NCBI GenBank assembly: GCA_046565505.1
Contig: JBKHYJ010000034.1
Location: forward strand, 8,609-72,608
Length of the DNA: 64,000 nucleotides
Reading direction: 5' to 3'
Origin: JBKHYJ01 sp046565505
GTDB taxonomy: Bacteria; Acidobacteriota; Blastocatellia; UBA7656
The position numbers and the translations under genes are program-made. Below are positions 44,266 through 53,453 of this stretch, piece after piece; the first letter of the stretch is position 1; every line of letters starts with the position of its first letter. A model generated the notes under the pieces. That model was not told the origin of the DNA. It did not search any database and saw only the letters and a program-made list of their open reading frames with translations.

Positions 44266-46674
44266 ATGGCTAAGAAGTACGTCGGACAGAACGTGAAGCG
44301 CACGGAAGACCCGCGCTTGATTCAGGGCCTCGGCCACTACGTCGATGACGTGAGGCTGCCGGACACGCTCCACGTGGCCTTCCTGCGCTCGATGTACGCG
44401 CACGCCCGCATCACGGGCATAGACGTGAGCGAAGCCGCGCACGCGCCGGGCGTCGTCGCCGTCTACACGGGTAAGGACGTGGCGCAAAAAATCGGCCCCG
44501 TCCCCTGCGCCAGCGCGGGGGCCATCCCGGGGTTGAGGATACCGGATTACAGGGTGCTCGCCACGGACCACGTCGTGTTCGTCGGCCAGCCCATAGCGGT
44601 CGTCGTCGCCACGGACCGATACGCCGCGCGCGACGCGATTGACCTGATAATGGTTGATTACGAAGACCTGCCCGTGGTCGTCGATGTCGAGTCGGCGGCG
44701 GCCGGCGGCCCCGCCGTGTACGAAGAGTATGGCGACAACATCGCCTACAGGCTGACGGCCGGCGAAGGCGACATCGACGCGGCCCTCGCCGCCTCGGACC
44801 GCGTGATAAAGCAGCGGCTCGTACACCAGCGGCTCGCGCCCATAGCGATGGAGCCGCGCGGCGTGCTGGCCCGATACCTCCAGGGCGAGCAGGAGCTGAC
44901 CATCTGGTCGTCTACGCAGATACCCCACCTCCTGCGCACGCAGCTCGCGCTGATGATAGGGATGCCTGAAAACAAGCTGCGAGTCATCACGCCCGAAGTC
45001 GGCGGCGGGTTCGGGTCGAAGCTCAACGTCTACGCCGAGGAGGCGCTGCTCGGGTGGATCTCGATGCAGCTTAACAAGCCCGTCAAGTGGGTCGAGGGCC
45101 GGCGCGAAAATATACAGGCGACCATTCACGGCCGCGGCCAGGTCGGCCACGTCGAGATCGGCTGCATGAATGATGGCACGATCACGGGGCTCCGCTATAA
45201 CGTCTTCGCCGACATGGGCGCGTACATGCAACTGCTCACGCCGGCGATGCCGACGCTAACCGGGTTGATGCTGTCGGGCAGCTACAAGATACCCGCGATT
45301 CAAATCAACGTGACGGCCGTCTTCACCAACAAGATGTCGACGGACGCCTACAGGGGCGCGGGCCGGCCCGAAGCCACTTACGTGGTCGAGCGCGCCGTGG
45401 ACCTGGTGGCCGCCGAGCTGGGGATTGACCCCGTCGAGGTGCGGCGCAAGAATTTCCCTTCGCCCGAGGAGTTCCCATTCAAGACCGCCACCGGGCTTTT
45501 CTACGACAGCGGCAACTACGAGGGCGCTTTGACGAAGGCGCTCGACATGGCCGATTACAAAGCTTTGCGCGAGGAGCAGCGCCAGGCGCGAGAGCAGGGC
45601 AGGCTGATGGGGGTCGGCGTCTCGACTTACGTGGAGATATGCGCGCTCGGGCCTTCCCAGGCCATGCCCGCGGGCGGGTGGGAGAGCGCGACGGTGAGGA
45701 TCGAGCCCACGGGCAAGGTGACGGTGCTGACGGGCGCATCGCCGCACGGGCAGGGGCAGGAGACTTCCTTCGCGCAGATCGTGGCCGACGAGCTGGGCGT
45801 CGACCTCAACGACGTGACGGTCATACACGGCGACACGTCCATTGTCCAGTATGGCATCGGCACGTTCGGCAGCCGCGCCACGGCCGTGGGCGGGACGGCG
45901 GTCTATATGGCCGTCGAGAAGCTCAAGGAGAAGGCTAACAAGATAGCCGCGCACCTCCTGAAGGCGGACCAGTCGGCCATAGCTTTCAGCGAGGGGCGTT
46001 TCTCGAAACAGGCCGCCAGAGCCGCTTCCGCAGCGGAGGTCCCCGAGCCCGTGCTGCCGGCGGGCCAGGCCCCGGCGGGCGCTTTGCCCGAGCCGGACGC
46101 GGACGGAAAACATGTCACGATTCAGGACGTGGCGCTCGCCGCTCACATCGCCAGGGACATCCCGCCCGGCATGGAGCCGGGACTTTCGGCCACACACTTC
46201 TTCGAGCCGGCCAATTTCACCTTCCCGTTCGGCACGCACATCGCCGTCGTGGAGATCGACCGCGACACGGGCGACGTTAAATTCCTTCGCTACATCGCGG
46301 TTGACGATTGCGGCAGGGTCATCAACCCCATGCTCGTGGAAGGGCAGGTGCACGGCGGGATAGTCCAATCGATAGGGCAGGCGATGTACGAAGAGCTGGT
46401 CTACGACGAGCAGGGCCAGCTCGTGACGGGCACGCTGATGGATTACGCGGTGCCTAAGGCGGCGATGGTCCCCTGGTTCGAGCTTGAGCGCACGGAGACG
46501 CCCTCGCCCGTCAACCCGCTCGGCGTCAAAGGCGTGGGCGAGGCGGGGACGATCGGGGCCACGCCGGCAATAGTCAACGCGGTCGTCGACGCGTTACGGC
46601 CTTTCGGCGTGCGCCACATCGACATGCCAGTCAAGCCCGAAAAGATTTGGCGAATAATTAATCAGCAAGGCTGA
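44266..46674 (+). CDS. Molybdenum hydroxylase large subunit (CoxL-like, form II)
   Basis: 802 residues, the size of CoxL. It binds the molybdopterin cytosine dinucleotide cofactor. The active-site loop near residue 361 reads AYRGAGRPE, the form II signature, not the AYxCSFR of true aerobic CO dehydrogenases, so the substrate is probably an aldehyde, purine or other heteroaromatic compound. Further motifs: GGGFGSKLNVYAEEALL and the C-terminal GVKGVGEAGTIGATPAI with the catalytic Glu. GGAGG lies just ahead of the ATG; an earlier start at 44209 lacks one. Confidence 0.93.
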   Translation: MAKKYVGQNVKRTEDPRLIQGLGHYVDDVRLPDTLHVAFLRSMYAHARITGIDVSEAAHAPGVVAVYTGKDVAQKIGPVPCASAGAIPGLRIPDYRVLATDHVVFVGQPIAVVVATDRYAARDAIDLIMVDYEDLPVVVDVESAAAGGPAVYEEYGDNIAYRLTAGEGDIDAALAASDRVIKQRLVHQRLAPIAMEPRGVLARYLQGEQELTIWSSTQIPHLLRTQLALMIGMPENKLRVITPEVGGGFGSKLNVYAEEALLGWISMQLNKPVKWVEGRRENIQATIHGRGQVGHVEIGCMNDGTITGLRYNVFADMGAYMQLLTPAMPTLTGLMLSGSYKIPAIQINVTAVFTNKMSTDAYRGAGRPEATYVVERAVDLVAAELGIDPVEVRRKNFPSPEEFPFKTATGLFYDSGNYEGALTKALDMADYKALREEQRQAREQGRLMGVGVSTYVEICALGPSQAMPAGGWESATVRIEPTGKVTVLTGASPHGQGQETSFAQIVADELGVDLNDVTVIHGDTSIVQYGIGTFGSRATAVGGTAVYMAVEKLKEKANKIAAHLLKADQSAIAFSEGRFSKQAARAASAAEVPEPVLPAGQAPAGALPEPDADGKHVTIQDVALAAHIARDIPPGMEPGLSATHFFEPANFTFPFGTHIAVVEIDRDTGDVKFLRYIAVDDCGRVINPMLVEGQVHGGIVQSIGQAMYEELVYDEQGQLVTGTLMDYAVPKAAMVPWFELERTETPSPVNPLGVKGVGEAGTIGATPAIVNAVVDALRPFGVRHIDMPVKPEKIWRIINQQG

Positions 46675-46747
46675 TGCGGCGCGGGCGGCGGGGCGAATGG
46701 TTATGCCAATCTCCCCGGCCCCGACGCCCGACGCACAGGAGACACTC

Positions 46748-47614
46748 ATGATCCCAGCACAGTTCGACTACCTGGCCCCGGCGACGCTCGATGAAGCGGT
46801 GTCGCTGCTCGCGCAACACTCGGACGAGGCTAAGATACTGGCGGGCGGGCACAGCTTGATCCCCGCGATGAAGCTGCGGCTGGCGATGCCCCAGGTCTTG
46901 ATTGACATCGGCCGCATCAAAGACCTCTCGTACATTCGCGAGGAAGGCGGGCAGATACGCATAGGGGCAATGACTACTCATTACCAATTAGAAGCGTCCG
47001 ACCGCCTGCGCGAGGTATGCCCTATGCTGCCGGAGGCGGCCGCGCAGATCGGCGACGTGCAGGTCCGCAACAAAGGGACCATCGGCGGGAGCCTCGCGCA
47101 CTCCGACCCCGCGGCCGACTGGCCAGCGGTCGCCATCGCGCTCAAGGCCGAAATCGTCGCTGTCGGCGCGGGCGGCGAACGCGTGATCAAGGCGGATGAT
47201 TTCTTCGTCGATATGCTGACGACCGCGCTGGGGCCTGGCGAGATATTGCGCGAGATTCGCGTAGACGCGCCGGCCGGCCGGTTCGGCCACGCTTACCTGA
47301 AGATGCCTCAGCCGGCGTCGGGGTTCGCGGTCGTGGGCGTGGCGGTCAATCTCGCCTGCGATCAGAGCGGCGCTTGCACGAGCGCGAGTATAGGCGTCAC
47401 GGGCGTCGCGTCGAAGGCCTACAGGGCGAGCGGCGTTGAAAACGCCCTGGCGGGAGGCGCATTCGACGAGCAATCTATCGCCGCCGCATCAGCGCATGCG
47501 AGCGATGGGGTTTCGATCAACGGCGACATTTACGCTTCGGACGAATACCGCGCTCACCTCGCTCGGGTCTACATGCGCCGCGCCATCGAGACGGCCGTCT
47601 CGCGGACGAAATAA
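46748..47614 (+). CDS. Molybdenum hydroxylase FAD subunit (CoxM-like)
   Basis: 288 residues. Both FAD-binding signatures are intact: AGGHSLIPAMKLR and TIGGSLAHSDPAADW. The C-terminal CO dehydrogenase flavoprotein domain follows. It takes electrons from the iron-sulfur subunit. AGGAG lies six bases upstream of the ATG. The gene order S-L-M differs from oligotropha-type coxMSL and is common in form II clusters. Confidence 0.93.
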   Translation: MIPAQFDYLAPATLDEAVSLLAQHSDEAKILAGGHSLIPAMKLRLAMPQVLIDIGRIKDLSYIREEGGQIRIGAMTTHYQLEASDRLREVCPMLPEAAAQIGDVQVRNKGTIGGSLAHSDPAADWPAVAIALKAEIVAVGAGGERVIKADDFFVDMLTTALGPGEILREIRVDAPAGRFGHAYLKMPQPASGFAVVGVAVNLACDQSGACTSASIGVTGVASKAYRASGVENALAGGAFDEQSIAAASAHASDGVSINGDIYASDEYRAHLARVYMRRAIETAVSRTK

Positions 47615-47748
47615 GTACCGGGCCGCGAGGGCTACCCGGTTGTGGATTTCGGGGACTGTGGGTCGCGGGCCGAAGAATCAGCGCAGAATCCCCGGGTCGC
47701 CGGGCAGAATCAACAAACCGCGGCCATAGGCCACCGCCCCTCATCGCT

Positions 47749-48273
47749 ATGAACATAGAAGGCAAACACGAACTGAACGCCAAACGCGACCGCGTGTACC
47801 AGGCGCTGACAGACCCTGCGGTGTTGCAGCGGTGCATACCGGGTTGCGAGCGGTTGGAGAAGACGGGCGAGAACACTTATTCCACCACAATGAGGGCGGG
47901 CGTCGGTTCCATCAAGGGGGTGTTCACGGGGAACGTCAGGCTCGAAGACATGCGGCCGCCTTCGCATTACCGAATAGTGGTGGACGGCAAAGGCCAGCCG
48001 GGATTCTTGAAGGGGGCGGGCGACCTCGACCTCCTGGAGGCCGGCGAGGCGACGGTCATCAATTACAAAGGGGACGTGCAGGTGGGCGGCACAATCGCCG
48101 GCGTCGGGCAGCGGATGATTCAAGGCGCGGCGAAGATGATGGCCGCCCAATTCTTTACCGCCATCGAAGCGGAAGCGAAGGTCGAAACGCATGAGCCTCC
48201 GCCGCGGCATGGCTTTTTTCGGACAGCCCTGAGGTGGTTCTCAGGGTGGTTAAGGCGGCTACTTAAAGCCTGA
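47749..48273 (+). CDS. CoxG-like SRPBCC protein
   Basis: 174 residues. The SRPBCC/CoxG domain spans MNIEGKHELNAKRDRVYQAL to about MIQGAAKMMAAQFF; a basic, partly hydrophobic C-terminal tail (RWFSGWLRRLL) may anchor it to the membrane, as proposed for CoxG, which helps recruit the Cox complex to the cytoplasmic membrane. It is the last gene of the cluster. No coxD/E/F maturation genes are in view. Confidence 0.88.
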   Translation: MNIEGKHELNAKRDRVYQALTDPAVLQRCIPGCERLEKTGENTYSTTMRAGVGSIKGVFTGNVRLEDMRPPSHYRIVVDGKGQPGFLKGAGDLDLLEAGEATVINYKGDVQVGGTIAGVGQRMIQGAAKMMAAQFFTAIEAEAKVETHEPPPRHGFFRTALRWFSGWLRRLLKA

Positions 48274-48581
48274 ATACGGGCAAGCGAGCTAGCGGGGAAT
48301 AAGGGTCCAGATTCAGCCTCGGCTCAACGATCGGCGGGCCGCCATCATCATTACAGGGACACATTTAGTCGCGTGAGGGATCTCGCGGCCGTCTTTCGCC
48401 CGGGTAGGGTGCCGGGCGTCAAAACGGGGTGGCCTTTGCCTGCCGGCCGCGTTGATACGGGTCAATCAGGAGGTGTGACGAGTCCGTGCCTTTCTAATAA
48501 GCCCGCCGTGCGGCCCAGTCGAATTCAGTATGTGAGCGATATTGTACCGGCAGCGGCAAACAGTTTAAACTATTTGCGGAG
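48274..48581. other. Intergenic region, no supported gene
   Basis: This 308-base stretch has no gene I can defend. It contains a near-perfect Shine-Dalgarno-like AGGAGGTG (48468-48475) with no sensible reading frame after it, and a weak promoter-like pair TTGTAC (48542-48547) and TAAACT (48566-48571) just ahead of the next gene. Confidence 0.4.
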
Positions 48582-49247
48582 ATGATTACTCAGGAATCGA
48601 GCAAACAGACCTGTGCGGGGTGCGGCGCGAAGCTGGCGGCCAGCTTGCGTTACTGCCTTTATTGCTACCGCCCGCTTTCAAGCGGCAACAAGGCGCGGGC
48701 GCATATCGAATCCGCGGGCGCGGTAAATACGACGAGGCGGGTAGACCCTACTATAGTCTTCTCGCCCGAAGAGCATGAGGCCATCGAGCGGCGCAGGCGT
48801 CGCCGCAAACTTCTTTTCATCACCTGGGCCATCACCTCCCTGCTCGTCGCGGCCTGCTCCGTGACGTGGTATCTGCTCAGCCGCGGCCGTCACCAGGCCG
48901 AGCGCGCGGCGGCCCGCGAGCGGATGGCCGAGCGCGAGATCAGCTTGATGGCCTCCGCGCTCGAAAGGTTCAGGACGGACGTGGGCCGCTACCCGACGAA
49001 TCAAGAGGGGATCAGGAGCCTCACCTATAAGCCGGCCGGGTTCAAGCTCGAGGGCGGCGCGCAGCCTAAATACTGGCTCGGGCCGTACCTCGATGGCATT
49101 TACGAAGTTGACCCGTGGGGGAACGATTACGTGTACCAGACGGGGGATGGCGGCCTGAGCTTCGAGCTTTTTTCGCCCGGCCCGGAAGGCGTAACAGGCT
49201 CCGGGAGCCGTTTCTATGTCACCTCAGCGCCCTCGACCTACAATTAA
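48582..49247 (+). CDS. Zinc-ribbon membrane protein with GspG-like pseudopilin C-terminal domain
   Basis: 221 residues in an unusual order. Residues 11-28 form a zinc ribbon (CAGC and CLYC pairs), a linker leads to a single membrane helix (about 77-99) preceded by a run of arginines, and residues about 119-221 match the globular part of type II secretion major pseudopilin GspG (FRTDVGRYPTNQEGIRSL, YLDGIYEVDPWGNDYVYQ, ELFSPGPEG). The prepilin signal (G followed by FTLIE) is absent, so this is not a pilin; it is a topologically similar cytoplasmic-sensor/extracytoplasmic-domain protein. No T2SS genes are near. Confidence 0.82.
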   Translation: MITQESSKQTCAGCGAKLAASLRYCLYCYRPLSSGNKARAHIESAGAVNTTRRVDPTIVFSPEEHEAIERRRRRRKLLFITWAITSLLVAACSVTWYLLSRGRHQAERAAARERMAEREISLMASALERFRTDVGRYPTNQEGIRSLTYKPAGFKLEGGAQPKYWLGPYLDGIYEVDPWGNDYVYQTGDGGLSFELFSPGPEGVTGSGSRFYVTSAPSTYN

Positions 49248-49442
49248 ATGTTGTTCTAATACCTGACTACGCCGGCGTGCGGTGAGGGGTGATTTGCAAG
49301 CCATAATTCAATTACCCTTGGTCAACTGTGAATTAAGCCCGGCCGGTATTTACGAGCGGGTCTTGGCGGAGTCATAAATATGGCGGAGGGCGGTCCGGCG
49401 ACGGAACCTGCCGCACACCGGCGCGCCGCCCGGCCCCTCCCC

Positions 49443-51614
49443 TTAGCGTATCACCTCTATCGCCGCCGCCTCTAAAAGCTTGATGTATTCTTCCGCGTCG
49501 TAGGCTCGGCCTGACGCGAACTCTTCGGCTTTGACTCGCTTCGACCTGTCTTTGGCCCGCGCGTCCGTTATGACGTAGCGCACGTGCTCGCCCGGGTGAA
49601 CCTTGACGCCCGCGCTTTCAAGCTGTCGCGCGGCCAGGGCGGTCCGCGTGTCGGCAGCGTAATCATCAACCTCTTTCGTGAGCGTGCGCTTCACCAGGAG
49701 TTTTTGCGGGTCGATTTCGCCACGCTCCAGCTCGCCTATTCGCCTTCTGAGCACGGCCTCGGCTTCGTCGCGGAGGCCGAAACGCTCCGCAAGCGTTTTT
49801 GCTTTCGCCATGATTTTCAGCAACTCCCACTGAACGTCTTTTATGAACTGCGGGGTGTCGGACCGGCGGCAGGCCAGCCCGCGCAGCTTCAGCTTGCCAT
49901 CGTCGAACACGCCATAGTAACGGCAGGCGACCGGGCGGTTGGCGTTGACCTTCGACGGCAGAAAGACTATCCAACTGTAAATCCCTTCGAGCGTCATCTC
50001 GACCCCTGTGGCGCGCGTCACCTCTTCGCAGACCGCCAGCACGTCCTCGCGCGTCGAGCCTTCGCGCTTCATCCAGATGCTGTCGGTCAGGGCGTGCAGC
50101 ACGCGGAAGCCTCGCGCTTCCGCGACCTCTTTGGCCTGAAGGAGCTTCTCGCGCCCGAATGCCATCACCGCTTCGTGCGCCTCGATGCGGCCGAGCCGCG
50201 CCTTCCTGTACCCGAGGTAGCCGAAGCAACTGACCAGCATCCATTTGATGGCCGTCTGCCGCGACTCGTACGCGGCCCGCTCGACTTCACCCTCGCACCC
50301 CTGTATGAGTTCCTTGTACCGCCCCCGCCGTTCGAGCAGCGGCTCAAGCGTGCGAGGTATCAGCCCGCGCCGCTTCTCGCATATGTTGTAGCCGGCCTCC
50401 GGCACGGCGGAATTTTCGCAGCAGGGGCAGAGGACCGTTTCCGGCGAGATGTTGTGGCGCACCATGATCGCGGCGTACATCGAGGCGAAATCAATCTCGG
50501 CCACGCGCTCGAAAGCCCCCAGGGGCGGCCGGAACACCAGGCCGCCTTTATCAACCGTCAGCAGTTCGAGGGCGGTCTTGTACCTTTCAGGCTCGCTCTT
50601 GCGCCAGGGGATGAGCACGCCATCCTGTATGGCGCGATCCATCTCCATAGAACTCATGGCCGAGCCGGGGCTTGTCCGGGCCATCCGCTGCACGGGAACC
50701 TTGGCCAGCCTGGCGAGCTCCACGAGGCCCTGAAGCTCGGCCTCGCGATGGATGAATGAATTCTTGGCGTCGATGTGCCACCGCCCGAACAGGGGGTAGG
50801 GCGGGCCTTTATAAATTATCCGGCCATAGCTGAGATACGTGCGGCCTTCCGTCTCTATCTTCCGCCTCGTGACTACGCGGTCGCGGTCAATCATCAGGCC
50901 GACCTTCTCCCTCCGCGCGGCGTCAAGCAGCGCGGGCATCAGAACCCCATCGCCGCGCTCGCTCAGTATGACGTCGGGCGAGTGCCTGGCTATGAAGGCG
51001 TTGAAGTCTCGTACCGCCCGCCCGCCATCTTCGAGCCGCAGCCGCGCGCGTTCGTCCCCGCATTCGATAATGATACTGCTCTTTTGATCCGCCGGACGCG
51101 CGCGCTCCTCGCGCATCTTTAGCGTCCGCAGTTCCGGCAACTCGTAGCCGGTCTCCCACGGTGAATCGAGGGCGGCGATTTCGATCACGTCGCCCGACGC
51201 GCTCACCTCGCACGCGACGCGGCAGAGGGGGAACAGCCTCTTGATGTAGAGGTAATGCTGGGCCGCCGGTATGTCGCAATTGTAGAAGGTGAACTCGCGG
51301 TCGCGTGACGCGGCTAGCCTGCGCAGGCCCGGCATCAATGAAGAATCGGCGACCTGAAGCTCGATCACTTCGACGGGCGAGCCGCTCCAGAACTCGCGCC
51401 GCTCGGCCCACCGCACCTTCGACACGACGCCGCGGCTGCCCAGCTCGTAGGCCAGGCTCCCCAATTGCTTTCGCCCGCCCGCGACGTAGATGGGCGGATG
51501 AAATGTTTCGGTGAGCCTCACCCTGCGGCCATCCGAGGCATAGACCCATAGCGCGACTTCCGGGCCTAACTCGTCTACGTCGAACAGCCATCCTTCGATC
51601 CGCCGGTTCGTCAT
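49443..51614 (-). CDS. Divergent family B DNA polymerase (PolB2-like)
   Basis: About 723 residues. Polymerase region II reads VAEIDFASMYAAIMVRHN (Asp375 kept), region III TAIKWMLVSCFGYLGYRKA, and region I LHALTDSIWM, where Asp511 is kept but the first Asp of the usual DTDS is Leu509. The N-terminal exonuclease fold is present, but the ExoI DIE motif is replaced by IIIECGDE and ExoII is not recognisable, so proofreading is probably lost. This pattern recalls PolB2-type polymerases, for which damage tolerance has been proposed. It follows lexA, a RadA-like gene and a small gene on the same strand. The start is uncertain: GTG 51656 is possible, ATG 51614 preferred; neither has a good binding site. 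Confidence 0.82.
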   Translation of the reverse strand: MTNRRIEGWLFDVDELGPEVALWVYASDGRRVRLTETFHPPIYVAGGRKQLGSLAYELGSRGVVSKVRWAERREFWSGSPVEVIELQVADSSLMPGLRRLAASRDREFTFYNCDIPAAQHYLYIKRLFPLCRVACEVSASGDVIEIAALDSPWETGYELPELRTLKMREERARPADQKSSIIIECGDERARLRLEDGGRAVRDFNAFIARHSPDVILSERGDGVLMPALLDAARREKVGLMIDRDRVVTRRKIETEGRTYLSYGRIIYKGPPYPLFGRWHIDAKNSFIHREAELQGLVELARLAKVPVQRMARTSPGSAMSSMEMDRAIQDGVLIPWRKSEPERYKTALELLTVDKGGLVFRPPLGAFERVAEIDFASMYAAIMVRHNISPETVLCPCCENSAVPEAGYNICEKRRGLIPRTLEPLLERRGRYKELIQGCEGEVERAAYESRQTAIKWMLVSCFGYLGYRKARLGRIEAHEAVMAFGREKLLQAKEVAEARGFRVLHALTDSIWMKREGSTREDVLAVCEEVTRATGVEMTLEGIYSWIVFLPSKVNANRPVACRYYGVFDDGKLKLRGLACRRSDTPQFIKDVQWELLKIMAKAKTLAERFGLRDEAEAVLRRRIGELERGEIDPQKLLVKRTLTKEVDDYAADTRTALAARQLESAGVKVHPGEHVRYVITDARAKDRSKRVKAEEFASGRAYDAEEYIKLLEAAAIEVIR

Positions 51615-51760
51615 CTGGCACTGGCAGTGGCCGGGAGCCCGCCGCGCGCCCCCCACAGAGAGACATTTTACAGAGAGAGACGGCTCACAAAGAGAGCCAC
51701 CTCACGAATGGGGCCGCCGGGCCGCCCGCCCGGCGCGCGAAAGTCGCGGCCCCGCATGCG

Positions 51761-52048
51761 CTACCCGGTTTGAGGCGGCTTCAGAGATTTCAATTCTTCC
51801 TCTATCTCACTCATCCTGGCCTGGAGCTTATCTATGAGCTTCAAGTTCTCTATCATCACGGAGAGGAAGAATGCTTCGGCCGGGTCGGGGTTAGCGTAAT
51901 AAACGGCCGCCTGTATGTGGAGCCGCGCCTGCTCGAAGAGCGTGTCCAGCGCGTGCTGGTCCTCCGCGCGCAGGGCGCGGCGAAACTTGCTGAACTGCTG
52001 CTGCTGCTCAGCGAGCACCTGGCTGAATGGTGAGACGGTTCGCCCCAT
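51761..52048 (-). CDS. Small coiled-coil protein between RadA-like and polymerase genes
   Basis: 95 residues, no signal or membrane segment. Two helical stretches dominate: EQQQQFSKFRRALRAEDQ and a heptad-like C-terminal helix MIENLKLIDKLQARMSEIEE. I do not recognise the family. It starts seven bases after the RadA-like stop codon, so the two are almost certainly cotranslated, and it lies 146 bases ahead of the polymerase start. An adaptor linking the two neighbouring proteins is a reasonable guess only. Confidence 0.75.
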   Translation of the reverse strand: MGRTVSPFSQVLAEQQQQFSKFRRALRAEDQHALDTLFEQARLHIQAAVYYANPDPAEAFFLSVMIENLKLIDKLQARMSEIEEELKSLKPPQTG

Positions 52049-52055
52049 AGCGGCC

Positions 52056-52676
52056 TCAAGAATCAGGACTCGTCATGGCCGCGAGCGGCGGCAGCGCCGC
52101 GCGCCCATGATGCTCTAGCCTGAAGGTATGCACAGCGCCGAAGTGCAGCGCCACGTCGGAGGCGCGGGAAAGGTCCGTTAAGAAGTACGCGCGACGCCCG
52201 CCCTCCGGCACCTGCCCCTGAACCAGCAGCAAGGTCATGCCGCCCCGGGCGAGTTCTACTATCTGCCACAGCACGCGGTAGAACAGCCGGGCGGCATCGA
52301 CGAGAGGCACGTCGTCGTCGAAGAAAGTCGAGCACGGGCCCGAGATCACCACCAGGTCCTGCGGCGCGGAGGGGTCGAGCCTGCCCACAAGCTCCGCGAG
52401 CTGATAGGCGGTGAACGCGCGCGCGATCCTTATCGAACGCAGCGCGTCTTTCGGCCGCGCGCCCAGCCGCTTCGCGAGGCGCGACACGGCGTAAGGGTCG
52501 AAGAGGTTGTCGCCGCAAATAACCCGCACCCCTCTGTTCTCACATGCCGCGCGGGCAGTGACGTACATCGTAAGCCCGCGGGCCCGCTCGCCGATGGCAA
52601 TCACTTTGCGCGCCGGGGCGAGTGATGCGAATGCCACCGACCGGGCCATGTTAATGGGCAGTGTCTTTGAAGACAT
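52056..52676 (-). CDS. RadA/RecA-like protein lacking a P-loop
   Basis: 206 residues. The segment RSIRIARAFTAYQLAELVGRL strongly resembles the VARAFNxxHQxxLL region of RadA/Rad51/RecA-core ATPases, and the strand DLVVISGP takes the place of Walker B (normally LVVIDS). Where Walker A (GxxxxGKT) should be, the sequence is VIAIGERARGLTMYVT, without the lysine, so ATPase activity is probably lost. This parallels ImuA, the inactive RecA relative of bacterial mutasomes. ATG 52676 or the in-frame ATG 52649 may be the start; a palindrome spans the region between them. It lies 164 bases after the lexA stop. Confidence 0.7.
   Translation of the reverse strand: MSSKTLPINMARSVAFASLAPARKVIAIGERARGLTMYVTARAACENRGVRVICGDNLFDPYAVSRLAKRLGARPKDALRSIRIARAFTAYQLAELVGRLDPSAPQDLVVISGPCSTFFDDDVPLVDAARLFYRVLWQIVELARGGMTLLLVQGQVPEGGRRAYFLTDLSRASDVALHFGAVHTFRLEHHGRAALPPLAAMTSPDS
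52662..52675. promoter_or_regulatory. 14-bp palindrome at the 5' end of the RadA-like gene
   Basis: TGTCTT-N2-AAGACA is perfectly symmetric. If translation starts at ATG 52649 it would lie in the leader as a possible operator; if at 52676 it is coding. It does not resemble the repeats upstream of lexA. Confidence 0.35.
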
Positions 52677-52687
52677 GACAGTTTTAG

Positions 52688-52746
52688 ATTCTGGGTGTTC
52701 ATAGCGCGCGAGTCGCTACGCGAGGCGCGGCTGCGGGTTCTGGATT
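52688..52746. repeat. Dispersed intergenic repeat, copy A
   Basis: This 59-base segment aligns without gaps to 54591-54649 with 43 identical positions by hand count; shared blocks include GAGTCGC, GAGGCGCGG and TTCTGGA. Both copies lie in short intergenic gaps directly 3' of genes. Confidence 0.6.
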
Positions 52747-52840
52747 GAAGGGCGTTGGCGGATTTAAGTACTTCATTCAGCGCCGTACAAGATTGCCGCA
52801 TAGTGTCACCCGGTCACATGACCTAAAACCCGAAATCGTA

Positions 52841-53452
52841 TCAGTGTGAATACTTGCGTATCACCCCTATGACCACGCCCTGAATGCCGACGCGCTCAGG
52901 GGGCTTGATGATTATCGGCTTATAGCGCGGGTTAGCCGGCTCCAGCCGGACGCGCCCCCGCTCCTGGTAGAATCGCTTGACCGTCGCGTCGCTGCCATCT
53001 ATTAACGCCACGACAGTCTGCCCATTTTCAGCCGTCTGCCGCGATTCGACTACGACGAAGTCCCCATCGCGTATCTGCTCGCCGATCATCGAATCGCCTC
53101 GCACCCGCAACGCGAAAGTGCGGCCGCGCCCGAGCATATCGCGCGGGACGCAGATGGTCTCGCGGCTCAGCACCGCCTCGATCGGGCGGCCCGCGGCGAT
53201 AACGCCGAGCAAAGGTATCTCGCATTCGCCGTCCTGCTGATCGAACCTCAACACCTCTATGCCGCGGCTGACGTTCGGGGTGCGTCGTATCAGCCCCTCG
53301 CGCTCCAGCGCCGAGAGCAACTGGTGGACAGTGGCCGGGGAGCTGAGCCCCAGCCGCGCCCGTATCTCGGCTATAGTCGGCGCGTGCCCATTCGCGTTGA
53401 CGAAGCGGCAGAGGAAATCATAGACCTCTCGCTGGCGCGGGGTGATGTTCAT
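52841..53452 (-). CDS. lexA: LexA repressor (SOS regulator)
   Basis: 203 residues. The N-terminal winged helix (MNITPRQREVYDFL to TVHQLLSALEREGLI) is followed by the S24 autoprotease domain with cleavage site Ala87-Gly88 (VIAAGRP), catalytic Ser121 (RGDSMIG) and Lys159 (DATVKRF). RecA filaments on damaged DNA trigger self-cleavage. ATG 53452 has GGAGG eight bases upstream and matches the family start; an ATG five codons earlier overlaps that site. The leader carries repeated CGAAAAT heptamers, probable operators. Downstream on the same strand lie the RadA-like, small and PolB genes. Confidence 0.96.
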   Translation of the reverse strand: MNITPRQREVYDFLCRFVNANGHAPTIAEIRARLGLSSPATVHQLLSALEREGLIRRTPNVSRGIEVLRFDQQDGECEIPLLGVIAAGRPIEAVLSRETICVPRDMLGRGRTFALRVRGDSMIGEQIRDGDFVVVESRQTAENGQTVVALIDGSDATVKRFYQERGRVRLEPANPRYKPIIIKPPERVGIQGVVIGVIRKYSH

Positions 53453-53453
53453 A

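Noticed and set aside
48373..48585. Possible 70-codon gene with an internal AGGAGGTG
   Set aside because: The translation has no protein-like pattern, the Shine-Dalgarno-like sequence is mid-frame without a start codon at the right distance, and the stop overlaps the next gene.
52056..52676. Calling the RadA-like gene imuA or radA
   Set aside because: The P-loop is missing and similarity is limited to a few core strands; orthology to either cannot be shown by eye.
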